Positions 1 through 13,478 of a stretch of DNA of 64,000 nt are shown here, in pieces. The stretch covers positions 1,674,001-1,738,000 of the forward strand of contig JAJUBI010000001.1 in assembly GCA_022419385.1 (NCBI GenBank). The letters run 5' to 3'. This stretch comes from Paraconiothyrium sp. Pb-2020 (Eukaryota > Ascomycota > Dothideomycetes > Pleosporales > Didymosphaeriaceae). Position 1 is the first letter of the stretch. Each line of letters starts with the position of its first letter. Below the pieces are notes generated by a model. That model was given only the letters and a program-made list of their open reading frames with translations. It was not told the DNA's origin and did no database searches. The translations under genes were made by a program, and so were the position numbers.

Positions 1-2580
1 GATACAGAAGGTGCTGAAGAAGCTTTGCACTATAGTAGACTATGCTAGCTACTATGAAAGACGGAAAGAGTGGGTTTGAGAGGATAAGAATGAATGGCGC
101 CTCACCGTGAACTCATTGTTTCGCAGTGTAGCGCAGCCATCGAGTAGCAACACCCGGGGTTTAATTACGTATGGTGGCTCACAGCGGGAAATGTTAATCC
201 TTGTGTTTACTGCTAAGCTTCTATACGTAGGTGGCAATCCAGCAGTATGAAACTGTCGTGTTAAGTGTGAAGCAGCCCTTGCTGTGAGAGAGTCTCGGAA
301 AGAGCGGAGTACAGTGGCTGCAGTGGCGATGTCGAGTCCATTATCGTCGCGCCCACCATGACCAGCAGCAGGCTGACAGGTTCCCAAAGTCCCTGCATGG
401 CTTATCGGGGACGCTGGTGGTATCTGGGCGCTTTTGGTGCAGCATTTACTGCAGATGGGCGTACTGTGTAAACATTCTGGTGAGGTAGGTGATCAGTCTT
501 CCGGTGGGGCAATGCCGACTTGGCACCAAGAGGAAGCTGTCCAACCACGCTTGCAACATCACCGCCATCACGATTTCTCCTACCACGTGAAGGGTGTCGC
601 ACCGGTCGCTCCCAGGTCACGCGAAGAAGCAGAGGGTTATCGAAGGCGTCGCATCGATCGACCTCCGCTCCGCTCTCCGCCCCGTCGACCGGAAAGTCCA
701 CATTGAGCCCGCCAGCTCGCATCCTTTTTGCGGGCCCGATAGTCACTTACTGATTCTACACGGCGCTTTGCCAAATAAAGCCTGGGCTATTCGACGAGCG
801 ATATATCCGACGAGGCCCGTTCTGTCCTCTGTTCGCAGGCGGCTGGGTGCGGCTCGAGATGGCGATATGCCACAGTTCCATGGCTCCCTGTCTGTCAAGG
901 CCCTGTTGAATACTACCAGGCGGTTCGAGGCGTGCGTGCCAGCCAGCTCCAACTAATTTATACACTCCTTCTGGTACACTGCTGCACCCGGACGTAGCCA
1001 TGTTCCCGTGTGGGGAAGTGCGAGATTATAGAGACTAGCGACATCACTCGAAATTCGGCAAACCAGCCAGCCTCTTACTGCTGAGGAATACAGTCGCTGG
1101 AACTTGACGCAGGCTCTGCAAACGAGTCCCGCTCCAAATGTCGTGTGCGTGGCTTCTGTCATGAAGATTGCTGTTCTGCTAGCCCTCGCACTGGTAAAAC
1201 AACAGAAACTCGTGGCATCCCGACTTAACCGCACTCGTATCTAGGCATCCGAAAACAGGCGGCTATTCCATCGCACTTGGACCCACAAGCGCTGCGCTAA
1301 CTAGGTAAAGCCTGCTGTGCGGGTTCGAAACATTTCAGTGATCTATCATGGTGAGCCCTTCGCTCTAGCATCAACCCATGCTTCAAGCGAGCACTTCATG
1401 GCAGCTCCTCACCGAGCGGGTCGCTAGGGAGCCACGCTCACGTCGGTCAATGTATTCTAACTTCCATACGATCGTTGGTCAAGATGACTTGCAGGCAGCC
1501 GCCTTCACAGCGTCTGTGGCCGAAGCATGCTGCAGCCCCACTTTGCCGATGTTCCAAGTATCAAAGCCTAGCTATGGCGACTCAGCAAGGGCAGTTCCAT
1601 TGACTAATCTGTACGTGCACGAACGGAAGAACTATTAAGGCACAGGCACAAGTAATACCCTGTCCAACCTGAGTTTTGACTGCAGCTGCGTCTCATTTTG
1701 GCTGCCGAATGCCTTTGGCGAAGCTTCATGACTTCCACGGTTCAAAGCAATCACTATGACTATTTGCGATGCTCTAACCTGCAATTTGGCAAAAACCTGA
1801 TGTTGGCTGACATAACTGACAGGTCGTCACTATGGTCGAACTCCACAGCCACCCCGGCTTATGGGGATCCGATTAGTTCACCCGAACTTCGAGACAACGC
1901 CCTGACAACACAATGTTCCCACGTCTCATCTCTTATTGCTATCATCCCTGATGCATGGGCTAAGCAACTAGGCGGCTGGATATCCCGTCAAACCCGGGCC
2001 GTCTAACAATAGCCGTGGATGCTCTGATGGACCAGTCCCATCTGTGCGTGCCATCAATCCTTGGAATCATGGCTGCCCCGACTAGGGAAGGATTGACCAC
2101 TGCTCCACTTTGGTCCTCACGTCAACATGCTGCTGCTCTACATCGTCCGGCGGTGCATGAGCCCCGTATCAGTGCTCTTACAGACCCGGTACCGAGGAGT
2201 GGGCTTGCAATCGCACGATCTCAGCCTAGGCCACGGCCCTGATCGCTCAGAACTTTCACAAGCCTACAAATATAGAGGACTCCCATTTCCGTCAATCTAT
2301 CAAACAGTTCCTGACACAGTCTCTTGGTACCCTTTTTTACGTGTCAGCAAACACCCGCTCTCTTGGGTTTCATTCACATTGCAGAGGTCCTCCTTCATTC
2401 GAGAAGTACCTGGCCGGATACATTGTTGACCTCCCCGACCTCTCCGACCTTAGCCCTCATCCTCATCCTCGTCCCTGTCGACGTAAGACTTGAGGTTGAC
2501 TCCCTGCGCTGGCATTGTCCAGACCTCCCAGAATTACTTCTTTACTTTTTCTAATATACCCCATCGAATAGACGGCCATA
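1..2580. other. gene-poor left flank, no convincing gene
   Basis: All reading frames here are short (about 120 codons or less), overlap one another on both strands and show no domain, signal peptide or plausible splice chain. I see no transposase or reverse transcriptase motif and no telomere repeat. The last 300 bases form the upstream region of the polyketide synthase. A decayed repeat is possible but cannot be shown by eye. Confidence 0.5.
2268..2275 (+). promoter_or_regulatory. TATA-like box upstream of the PKS
   Basis: An AAATATAG motif lies about 305 bases upstream of the PKS start codon. It is followed by a pyrimidine-rich stretch at roughly 2429-2480, a common arrangement of a fungal promoter and 5' leader. 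The assignment rests only on motif and position. Confidence 0.3.
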
Positions 2581-5500
2581 ATGAACGCTTTAATCTTCGG
2601 TGACCAGACTGCAGACCAGTATGTGGTTCTACGAAAGGCTGTCACGTGGAAAGATAATGCACTGCTCAAGACCTTCCTGGAGCGGATCAGTGTTGTACTA
2701 CGAGAAGAGACACAGAAGCTGCCGCGGTCGCAGCGAGAGCAGATACCGGACTTCCTCACTGTTGGAGACTTGGTGGAAGCGTACTATGCCAGGAGCTCGA
2801 AGGTCACCCAACTCGAGAGCTGCATGGTAACAATAGCACAACTAGCGCACTACATGGGGTAAGTTGCAACCCGACGACATGTGGTCTGCATCGAACTGAC
2901 TGTTGCAGCTACTACGGCGAGAACCCGGCAGAACTGCCCAACGCTGCCAACACAAGAGTACTTGGGCTGTGCACTGGCTTGGTCGCAGGTTCTGTTGTTG
3001 CGTCGTCCAAGAGCATAGGCGACTTGCTGCCGCTCGCCGTCGAGGCGGTCCGGATCGCCTTCCGCTTGGGCACCTGCGTCGGCACAGCGGCGGAGGCAAT
3101 CGACGGCTCACGCGATAGCTGGTCTACGATCGTGGCAGGAGTCTCGGAAGATGCGGCAAAGAGTGCCATGGCGGACTTCCACCGCGAGCGCAACATCCCC
3201 GTGGCGGCACAGGCCTACGTTAGTGCGGTTAGCGTGATGGCCATTACCGTCAGCGGTCCGCCAGCAACCACCAAACGCCTCTTCACCCAAGCAGACGCAT
3301 TCAAGAACAGCACCCGCGTGGCAATCCCCGTGTATGCGCCGTTCCATGCACCCCATCTCTACAACCATGCCGACGTTGAGCGCATCTTGAGCGGCCCGTT
3401 TGTCGAGCTCTTCAAGAACGCTCGGCCTCATGCCCTGGTGCACTCTGCCTCGGACGGCCAGTGCCACGGTGCGACCAACACTCTGGATCTCCTCCGGAGT
3501 GCTCTGGGCGAGATTCTCCTCGAGCCTGTTCGATGGGACAGTCTTTTGGAAGAAGTGGTATCCCAGATCACGAGCGTTGGCAATGCCGAGGCGTCAGTCT
3601 CCGCCGTCGGCGTCACCAACGTCGTGAACAGCCTTGCCTCTGCCCTCAAGGCCGGCGGTCAATCTTCCGTCACTGTCCGCGACCATACTGCTTGGGCCAT
3701 GAAGGCCGAACACTCCAAAGGCCGCACCCAAAACGACAAGATCGCCATCGTCGGTATGGCTGGCCGCTTCCCTAGCGCTGCTTCTCACGATCAGCTGTGG
3801 GAGCTGCTCGAGAAAGGCCTCGATGTTCACCGCGAGGTGCCTTCTGATCGCTTTGACGCCCAGGCTCACTGCGATCCTTCTGGAAAAGGGAAGAACAAGA
3901 GCCACACTCCGTACGGCTGCTTCATCGACGAGCCAGGACTCTTTGACCCTCGTTTCTTCAACATGTCGCCTCGCGAGGCCGCCCAAACCGATCCTATGGG
4001 CCGACTTGCGCTTACGACTGCTTACGAGGCTCTGGAGATGTCTGGCTACGTACCAAACCGAACTCCCTCCAGCAAGCTTGAGCGTATTGGAACCTTCTAC
4101 GGACAAACTTCGGATGACTGGCGTGAGATTAATGCCGCAGAGAATGTTGACACCTATTTTATTACTGGTGGTGTGCGCGCTTTCGCACCTGGTAGGATCA
4201 ACTACTACTTTAAGTTCTCCGGTCCATCGTACAGCATTGATACCGCCTGTTCATCATCTCTCGCAGCAATTCAGCTTGCTTGCACCTCCCTCTGGGCTGG
4301 TGACTGCGACACTGCGTGCGCTGGTGGCCTGAACGTCTTGACAAACCCTGACATTTTCTCTGGACTGAGCAAGGGTCAGTTCCTGTCTAAGACTGGTAGC
4401 TGCAAGACCTACGACAATGATGCCGACGGCTATTGTCGTGGTGACGGTTGCGGTACTGTCATTCTCAAGCGCTACGAAGATGCTGTCGCAGATAAGGACA
4501 ATATCCTTGGATGCATCCTCGGAGCTGCTACCAACCATAGCGCCGAGGCCGTCTCAATTACCCATCCCCACGCTGGCGCGCAAGAGTACCTCTACAAGAA
4601 GGTCCTTGCTAATGCCGGCGTTGATGCTCATGAGATCAGCTACGTCGAGATGCACGGAACTGGTACTCAAGCAGGTGACGGCATTGAGATGACTTCGGTC
4701 ACTAATGCGTTCGCGCCGCGCAACCGCCAGCGCAAGCCTGAGGAGACTCTCCATCTTGGCGCCATCAAGGCGAACATTGGACACGGCGAAGCGGCCTCTG
4801 GCATCAACTCTCTCATCAAGGTCTTGATGATGATGAAGAAGGACGCTATCCCTGCCAACGTAGGTATCAAGGGCGTCATGAACAAGACTTTCCCCAAAGA
4901 CCTGCTTCAGCGCAACGTCCATATTGAGACCAAGCAGATTGCCTGGCCCCGCAAGGGCGCTGAGAAGCGAAAGCTGTTCTTGAACAACTTCTCCGCAGCA
5001 GGCGGCAACACCGCCATTGTGATGGAGGATGGCCCTTTGCGGGAGGCTCCTACGGCTGTTGATCCTCGCAGCCTTCAGACGGTTGCCGTCACTGGCAGGT
5101 CCATCTCCTCGCTTAAGAAGAACATCAACAATCTGGTCCAATATCTTGATCAACATCCTGAGACACTGCTTACCAGCTTGGCATACACGACCACTGCCCG
5201 CCGCATCCAGCACAACTACCGCGTTGCGGTCTGCGGAGACGACATCATCAAGGTCAAGGCTGCCCTGCAAACACAGCTCAAGGACACCTACAGCCCCATC
5301 GCAATGGTGCCAACTAAGACAGCTTTCACCTTCACTGGGCAAGGCTCTCAGTACACCGCCCTTGGGAAGAGGCTTTATGAGGAGCTGGCCACCTTCAAAG
5401 CAGATATTGAGCAGCTCAACAACCTTGCTCGTCTGCACGAACTCCCATCTTTCATCCCTCTTTTGGAAGGTACCGATGTTGCTACACTGTCTCCTGTCGT

Positions 5501-8500
5501 TGTGCAGCTCGGTATGGCCAGCATCCAAGTCGCGCTTTCTCGTATGTGGGCTTCCTGGGGAGTCAAGCCCATCGCCGTTATTGGTCACAGTCTCGGTGAA
5601 TACGCTGCTCTCCATGTTGCCGGTGTGATATCCGCAAGTGACATGATTCTACTTGTCGGTCGTCGCGCCCAGCTCCTCGAGGAGGAGTGCACCGCTAACA
5701 CCCACGGCATGCTTGCTGTGAAGGGCAGTGTCGAGGCCATCAAGGAAGCTCTTGGCAGTGACATGACCGAGATAGCCTGCATGAATGGTCCCCAAGAGAC
5801 TGTCCTCTGTGGCACTGTCGAGGTTGTTGAGTCCACGAGCGAGAAGCTTACTTCAAAGGGCTTCAAGGCTACCAAGCTCAACGTGCCCTTTGCCTTCCAC
5901 TCTGCTCAAGTTGCACCCATTCTCGAGAAGTTCAAGGCTTCTGCGTCTTCCGTGGTTTTCAACAAGCCGGAGGTGCCAGTCCTGTCGCCTCTGACAGGAG
6001 AAGTCATCCGCGAGATTGGTATTGTTGGGCCCGACTACCTCGCTCGTCATGCGCGCGAGACCGTCAACTTTTGGGTCGCCCTGAACACCGGCAAGGACGA
6101 GAAGGCTTTCGACGAGAAGACAGCTTGGGTCGAGATTGGCGCCCACCCAGTCTGTAGCGGCATGGTCAAATCTTCTCTCGGGCCGTGGTCACCCACCACT
6201 GCAGCATCACTGCGCCGCAATGAAGATCCATGGAAGACGCTCACCGACAGCATCACCGCCCTCTATTTGTGCGGTGTAGCATTTGACTGGAATGAATACC
6301 ATAGGCAGTTCAACGATGCCCAGGAGCTCCTGGAGCTCCCCACATACTCGTTCGATCATAAGAAGTACTGGCTCGACTATCACAACAACTGGACTCTGAC
6401 CAAGGGCGAGGCTCCTCGTGTCCCTGAATCCAAAGCCATTGAGGCAGCGCCTGTTCCCATTGCTTCCAAGCTTTGTACCACTTCTTGCCACCGTATCGTT
6501 CGCGAGGACCTTCACGCCAATTCAGGTACCGTTGTTGTTCAGTCCGACCTCTCCGATCCTAAGCTTAAGGCTACGATCAGCGGCCACCAGGTCAATGGCA
6601 ATCCTTTCTGCCCATCGTCGCTATACGCCGACCAGGCCATGACGATTGCGGATTACTTATATAAGCAGTTGCGCCCTAACCTACCCACTCCTGGTTTGAA
6701 CGTCTGCCACATGGAAGTGACAAAGGGTCTAGTTCCCGAATATCCTGCCCCGCCTCTCGGACAGCATCTCCAGATCGAGGCTACGGCTAATCTTGAGACC
6801 AATCGGGTTGAAATTAAGTATCGCACTGTTCCTGCTGACGGGTCCAAGGTGCTCGCTGAGCACGCTTTTGGCACCGTCAAATATGAAGATGTCAATGCGT
6901 GGAGGGAGGACTGGTCCCGTATCCAATTCATGGTGCAGAACCAAATCGACACTCTTACGCAGAAGCTTCAGACAGGTACCGCACATAAGGTTCTGCGCGG
7001 AATGGCTTATAAGCTCTTCAAGGCCCTTGTCAACTACGCCGACAACTATCGGGGCATGGAGGAAGTAATCCTGGATGGCAAGACGACCGAGGCTACCGCG
7101 GCTGTTAAGTTCCAGACAACTCCAGCAGACGGCGAGTTCTTTTGCTCTCCGTACTGGATTGACAGTCTAGCTCATTTGTCTGGCTTCATCGTCAATGCGT
7201 CCGATCATCTTGACTCCGACAATTCTGTCTACATCTCTCACGGTTGGGGCTCCATCAGAATCTCCAAGACCTTGTCACCGGAGAAGAAGTACCGCTCCTA
7301 TGTGCGCATGATGCCCCAGCCAAACAATGTATCCGCTGGCGACGTCTACATCCTTGAGGGTGACGAGGTCATCGGTATGGTCACTGGCTTGAAATTCCAA
7401 AATATCCCACGCCGCGCCCTCAATATCATGATGCCCCCTCCTGGCGCCGCAAAAGCTGGCACTGGGCCCGTCAGGCCCGCCCCCGCCAAAGCCGCCATTG
7501 CAGCTCCTGCTCCCGCCAATGGCAAGGGCGCCCCGACTAAGATTGCTGCCAAACCCGCTGCGAAGCCCAAAGCTGTCAAGGCCCCCAAGCAGCCCGCCAA
7601 TTCCATTACTTCTCGAGTTATGAAGATCATAGCCGAGGAGACTGATGTCGACATGTCAGAGCTCGTCGACGAGGCTGCCTTTGAGAATCTCGGAGTTGAC
7701 TCACTCATGTCCCTCACTATTTCTGCTAAGTTCCGTGAGGATTTAGATATGGATATCAGCTCTACTCTCTTCACCGACTATTCGACTGTCGGCGAGATGA
7801 AGAAATACTTCTCTCAGTACGATGGTGGGGCCCCTTTGGTTGAAGATGACGCCGATTCCGATACCACTGAGGAGACCTCGGATATGTCAACTCCCTTTGG
7901 GGCTGGTGTAGCAAGCACTCCTGCTAGCTCCGCCCCTAGTGAGTCCGGCGACGTCAAAGTCACCGAATCCTTCGAGGTTGTCGATGGTGACGCCAGCCTC
8001 GCTCGCAGGATCGTCGCTCAGGAGATGGGTGTGGAAGTTTCTGAGATCACCGACAAGCTTGATCTATCCGAGATGGGTATGGACTCCCTTATGAGTCTTA
8101 CCATTCTGGGCGCTCTCCGCGAGCAGACAGGAATCGATCTCCCGTCTGAGTTCCTAACCACCAATGTCACGATCGAAGACATTGAGAACGAGCTCGGCAT
8201 GCGTCCCAAGCCCAAGATTGAGGCCACTGCCAAGGTCACTTTTAAGACCCCGAAGCCCTCCAAGCCCCAGCTCGCGGAGGTCAATAAAAAGCTGGAGAAG
8301 GTTGTCGATATCACTAAACTTCCTCCCGCCAATTCTGTTCTGCTCCAGGGTAACGCGAAGGTCGCCACCAAAAAGTTCTTCCTCGTGCCCGACGGCTCTG
8401 GAAGTGCTACCTCCTACATTTCCATCCCCAACATCTCTCCCGACATGGCCGTCTTCGGGCTCAATTGTCCGTTCATGAAGTGTCCCGAGAAATGGACCTG

Positions 8501-9164
8501 CGGTGTTGCAGGCGTCTCTGCCCTTTATTTGGCTGAAATAAAGCGCCGTCAACCTCAAGGCCCTTACATTGTCGGCGGTTGGTCTGCAGGAGGAGTCATG
8601 GCCTACGAAGTCGCTCGCCTAATCGTTGAATCTGGCGAGAAGGTCGAGAGCCTTGTCCTCATCGACGCGCCTTGCCCTGTTGCACTCGACCCCCTTCCTG
8701 CCCGTCTCCATATCTTCTTTGACCAGATCGGTCTGCTCGGAACTGGTAAGCCAGGCGGTACTCCCAGCTGGCTCCTACCTCACTTTGCATCGGCCATCAA
8801 GAACCTCAAGGATTATGACCCGATTCCGATGAACCCGAAAATCGCACCGCCAGTGCTAGCCATTTGGTGCACTGATGGCGTGTGCCCCAACCCCGATGAC
8901 CCTCGCCCTCCCCCGGGAGAGGGAGAGGACCCTGCGCCTATGAAGTGGCTCCTCAACAACCGTACTGTCTTCGATGACAACGGCTGGGCACAACTCCTGC
9001 CTAAGGAGAATTTCGAATATGCCGTCATGGGCGGCAACCACTTCACAATGATGAAGGGTGATCACGTAAGTTAACCTCAGTTCCAAAGCCTTCTGGACCA
9101 TAATACTAACGACATATAGGGAGCCACGCTAGGCAAGCTCATTCAGAAAGGATTGAAACTGTAA
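2581..9164 (+). CDS. non-reducing polyketide synthase (SAT-KS-AT-PT-ACP-ACP-TE)
   Basis: Iterative type I non-reducing PKS that builds and cyclises an aromatic polyketide from acetyl- and malonyl-CoA. Proposed exons are 2581-2858, 2909-9065 and 9120-9164, giving 2159 residues, the usual size for the family. Domains in order: SAT with GLCTG (Cys114); KS from about 369 with DTACSSS (Cys540), His675 and His718; malonyl transferase with GHSLG (Ser987); product template with His1319 and Asp1511; an Ala/Pro/Lys-rich linker; two ACPs (phosphopantetheine Ser1691 and Ser1819); thioesterase with GWSAGG (Ser1985) and His2137. Every active site is present. Tandem ACPs plus a Claisen-type TE are typical of melanin T4HN, naphthopyrone and perylenequinone-precursor synthases, so a pigment-type product is likely. 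The exact product cannot be read from sequence. No tailoring enzyme, regulator or transporter is adjacent. Both introns are canonical; the last has a TACTAAC branch site. Confidence 0.93.
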
Positions 9165-11824
9165 TGATCGAAGTTTGATGTTGTCGATAGTCTGCATGCA
9201 TTTCATTTGTTCAAGCGTTGAACCTTGGAATGTGGGCGTTTGGTTTGGCTTATAATATCACATGCATGAGTTTCTCTTTTTTTTCGTTAGTGGTGTGGAG
9301 ATTTGTGGTGGATGTTGGCGTTGCGGTCCATAATCTCAGCGTTGCACATTCCTTGTCTTTGTCTTGATGTTCGTTTGGCGTTATGCCTCATTACGTGTAC
9401 ACGACTATTTCCTTAAAGCAATACCAAGAGACTACTTCACAACATTGCATGTACTGCTTGGCGCAGGGGGAAGAGAGTTTGCTCAACTATTACTGCTGGC
9501 AGAGTTACCTCTGTCCTTTAGATTGACGATTAACATGTGCACGATGCATAACATTGCGGCAGATTTCGGGTACTCTTGACATTGGGAGAAGACACAACGG
9601 CTGTTAGCTTGATGCATCTATAAGATTAGTCGGTGGCCGTGCGCTGAGGATCTTCTTCGAGGCGGGGATGCCGAAAGGCAAAAATATCGGAGTAATAGGC
9701 CTGGGAAGAGTAGGACAAAGAAGTGAAGAGGAAGCGTCAGTAGAGTCCAATTCATGTTCAAGCCTAAAGAATATAGTATGAACTTCTCTGTTTCATAATC
9801 ACATTCACCTATCGCTCATGGCATGCTACCAGCCCTCATCACTCTGAACATTTGACGCTCGCCATCATTTGCGGCTGCTGACTTCCGACTCCCGATGGAC
9901 CAATATGTGACGCTTAGGGGTCTCCGACCTGTATGCATGCGACCCTTAGCATCCATACCCAGCCTTGCATTTTCGCGGGCTCAGACACATCGCATTTGGT
10001 CACTGACATCCTCACACTAGCCAAGCTTCACTATCGAACACAAGCTTCGAATTCGCAATGTCCAACCCGGGCGTTCCGGTCTAGTTGTGCGGTAATCACT
10101 TCGCCATGTTGCCGCTTCTCTTCTAGACACCTTTCATAACAGTCACTGGTGGCGATACGGAGCTCTCCCGGAATATTGAATGCAAGCGGTAACCGCCAAT
10201 GCGATTTCTCAGGGACCGACACAACTGGAAGCACGCGAAGGGATCGAGATGAGCTAGGTCAGATGCATTGAGCTCTAGTCTGATGATCTTACCGTGCTTG
10301 AAATGCAAGCGTAGATCTCCAGGTAGCCACAGTACGACGATCATGCCTCATTCAGAGGTGCCATGCTGTCTCGCAATTCAATAAACTTGCTTTACGATGC
10401 TATCAAGTCAGATCTAGGGATCCAGCCACAGTCCTCTGGCACGTGTAAAGGTTTTATTCAGAGTTGTGCTCGAGGTTGTGGAGTGACAGCCACCCTAATG
10501 CAAACCCTGACAACGGCGCAGCAATGGATGGCAGCAAGAACCACGGTTCGGGCTGCGACGCGCCGAATTCTAGTGTGGTCATTTCAAATAACTCTGCGAT
10601 CGACCTATCCAACGCCACATTGCAAACGGCGTCCAACAACGAAGATTGACTCCTGAGTCGATCGTCCAGAGACTACCGTGACCATGTCCGCGAAGGGTTT
10701 CTCAAGATGCATGATCTTGTGTGTAAAGAGGTTATCGTAGAGGAAGAGTCCGGTGTGGCGCGCATCGCGCCACATCAATGTGTGTCATCTCTGGCGTGCA
10801 TATCGGCAAGTTAGCAGGTTCACGGGAATTACCATTTGTCTCCGCTCTGACCGGGTTTCGAGGTGAACAGCAAGCACACGCAAGCAAGCGCGAAGGCCCC
10901 GCTCTTGCAGATGCGTCCAATAAGCAAGCAAATGAAGGCCCGCCAACTCGCACTGAAGCAGAATGCAGGCTCGGACAATAGGTGGAGTCCCGGTGAGAGA
11001 GAATAGGCGCGCTGTGGGACGCAAAGCTAGCTTCTTCCGGCCGCGATTATGTTTACGATGAGTAACCTTTGTTATCGTAATGAAAGATAGTGCATGCGGA
11101 CTAGACGTGGGATGTGCAGTAGGGTTGATGCCGACAAAGATAGACGATTCCCGGCTAAGACAAGGGTATGCAACATGATGATGTTCGATACTGGCTCCTT
11201 CAGCTCGTAAGTAGACCCTTCGTATATGCGAGGCCTATCTAGACCTATCGCTTGCTTCCATGCGCAGATAGCTCTCGCAAGCACAGAGCGTCCTTGGGCC
11301 GCTCATGCACAGGCAGCGACTTGTTCGGGTTGTTAAGGCTCACCTGGAGCATCCTGTGGGGAGACAGGGCATCACAAAGCTTTTGGACATGTCATATACT
11401 GGGGTGATGTGTTCATCTCCGTGGACGTACAAGCGAATGAGGCCTCAGTCCTGAAGAGCGTTAGAAATTGTTGCGCCCACGGTGGACGCCCGCGACAACG
11501 TCCAGGTAAGGTTGGTAATGCTTGTTGAGGAGATAGCACTTGAGTGGTGCGATAGGCCGTCAGCAGAAATTACGGGGACTTCAAAAGAAGTGGAAGGGCG
11601 GAGCGGAAACCCTTGGCATAAGTGCCAAGGGCATGACTAAGCGCAATGGGCCCCGCATCACGTGCAACATCTGCAATCGGAACCTGCGCTAGCACATTAG
11701 AGGCCTCGATATTGTAGCTATTGCTTCGTGCATTGCAGCGTCGCAGACTTCGCGATGACGACGGTACTGAAGTCAGGCAGGTGGGGAGCCCTAATATGAG
11801 ATCTTGCACCCTTCTGACCCGGTT
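9165..11824. other. 2.7 kb intergenic region without a supported gene
   Basis: Only short, mutually overlapping frames are present. A 73-codon minus-strand frame (10123-10344) and a plus-strand frame ending at 10649 look slightly protein-like, but I find no splice chain or domain to support either. The first 200 bases are AT-rich and probably hold the PKS 3' untranslated region. Confidence 0.45.
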
Positions 11825-12510
11825 ATGAGCAGAGATGCGCCTACAAACCCGCGCGGCATTCCCGTCGCACCCTTCGTTGACCGTGTCGAAGACTATGTTA
11901 CCGACCGCTCCGAGGTCGAAAGCACGATCAACAGCTTCAAGGAGATGATCTCGTGAGCTAGACCACGTTTCACGCTTGACAACGTTTAACTCATGGCTTG
12001 GTTTTAGAAAATATCAGTTCATGGAGCAGAACACACAGCGACGCGCTATCGGTCTGAAGGATAAGATTCCAGACATCCAGAAGACGCTGGAGACTGTCCG
12101 GTTTTTAGGAGGCAGAAAGGTACTCATTCTTGCGACAGAGCTGAGTAGACAACCGCTAACTTTCTCCACAGGCCAACGCGGACTCTATCGAGACAACCTT
12201 TGAACTCAACGATACCCTGTTTGCGAAGGCAGAGGTGCCACCCACTGACGAGGTATACTTATGGCTAGGAGCGAATGTCATGCTGGCGTACCCTATACCA
12301 GACGCCGAGCAGCTTCTCAAGTCCAAACTCGACACCGCGAAGAAGAGCCTGGACACTTGCGAAGAGGACATGGAGTTTCTACGGGAGCAAATTACAACGC
12401 TGGAAGTAGCATTCGCGCGAGTATACAACTGGGACGTGGCACAAAGGAGGAAGGAGCGTGAAGCAGGAGAATCAATAGAGGGCAAGAAAGGGTCATCGTT
12501 GAACGAATGA
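11825..12510 (+). CDS. PAC10: prefoldin subunit 3 (Pac10/VBP1 family)
   Basis: Alpha-type subunit of the hexameric prefoldin co-chaperone, which delivers nascent actin and tubulin to the cytosolic CCT chaperonin. Exons 11825-11952, 12008-12119 and 12172-12510 join in phase to give 192 residues, close to the usual 190-200. The N-terminal coiled coil follows RGIPVAPFVDRVEDYV. The C-terminal half carries the family signature AYPIPDAEQLLKSKL followed by EEDMEFLREQITTLEV and ARVYNWDV, typical of the VBP1 clade. The tail is charged and low in complexity. It converges on the FKBP gene across about 390 bases. Confidence 0.92.
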
Positions 12511-12904
12511 GGTGGACACGCAGCACAGTGGTACACCCACATACAAGAACAATCTCCATTTTATTGGCGTCTTCTCGCCCAGTCCTCCGTGTCTCTACAG
12601 GCTGGGTAGTTGGGAACTATCATATGATTATCGCACGAGCAAGCTCGACGGATGCAGCTGAAAAGGTTGCCATAGATCCCAATAAGTGTTCTTGGAGAAG
12701 TAGGTTTAGCGAGTGGGCACGGGGTTCACACATGTGCAAAGGAATTTGATGTCGCAGAGCGAATGATGTACTTTTGGTATTGAAGGCTGCAATGACTGTT
12801 GAGGCCAAAATCAGCTGCCGTGGACCTTATTCAAGCCTCGATGCAAGCTTTTCATCGTATGTAGATCCCTTCCGACCGGCATACGGATCAATGAGCGCGA
12901 AACG
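12511..12904. other. intergenic between convergent prefoldin and FKBP genes
   Basis: This stretch should hold two opposing 3' untranslated regions. I see no gene, repeat or structured RNA in it. Confidence 0.5.
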
Positions 12905-13478
12905 TTAGTTGATCTTCTGGAGCTCAACCTCGCTGTACGTCATTAGCACCCGTCTTGAAGATAAAACAGTGGAACAGAGGAAGACTTACAAGATGAGGTT
13001 CGAGTTCTTTGGGATGAGGCCGGGGAACTCCTGGTCGCCGTACGCGTAATCGCTGGTGATGTCCAACGTCGCCTTTTCGCCGAGCTTCATCTGCGGGACA
13101 CCCTCATCCCAACCTGCTCTTGTCAGTTTTCGTCGTCAAGGCTCGCCTTCATGGCCAACCGGAGGACTAGACGGCAAACTTACCCCTGATGACGCGACCA
13201 ACGCCAATGGGGGTCTTGAAGGGACCGCGGCCGGGCTTCTGGGTGGAGTCGAACTCCTTGCCCTTGGAGCCGTCGGCGTTCTTCAACCAGCCCGTGTACA
13301 GCATGGTGACGGTGTCACCCTTCTGAGGCGATGGGCCGTTGCCCTCGGAGATGGTGGTCTTGGTGACAGCCATGGCTCTAGCGGTCGAGTGGAAGAGAGC
13401 AGAAGTGGTACGAGCTTGGAGTGCGCGCGCGAGGTTGGAATTGGAGGTTCGCGGGAGGGATTTGATGAAGGCAGACAT
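12905..13478 (-). CDS. FPR1: FKBP12-type peptidyl-prolyl isomerase, with possible mitochondrial long form
   Basis: Single-domain FK506/rapamycin-binding prolyl isomerase. Exons on the minus strand are 13478 (or 13373)-13184, 13113-12990 and 12932-12905. Starting at 13373 gives a 113-residue protein of classic FKBP12 size. It contains the binding-pocket sequences [21 protein letters not shown] and the terminal VELQKIN. The frame stays open upstream: the ATG at 13478 adds 35 residues rich in Ser, Thr, Arg and Ala without acidic residues, as in a mitochondrial presequence, giving 148 residues. A further ATG lies at 13580. Two start codons producing cytosolic and mitochondrial forms is inference; Neurospora cyclophilin is a known precedent for such dual use. 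APC2 is divergent from it, about 500-600 bases away. Confidence 0.9.

Noticed and set aside
1300..1330. GGGTTCGAAAC phrase resembling a tRNA T arm
   Set aside because: No matching acceptor, D or anticodon arms around it on either strand.
4554..5615. 353-codon minus-strand open frame
   Set aside because: It lies entirely antisense to the KS/AT region of the PKS and reflects its codon bias; no domain and no splice support.
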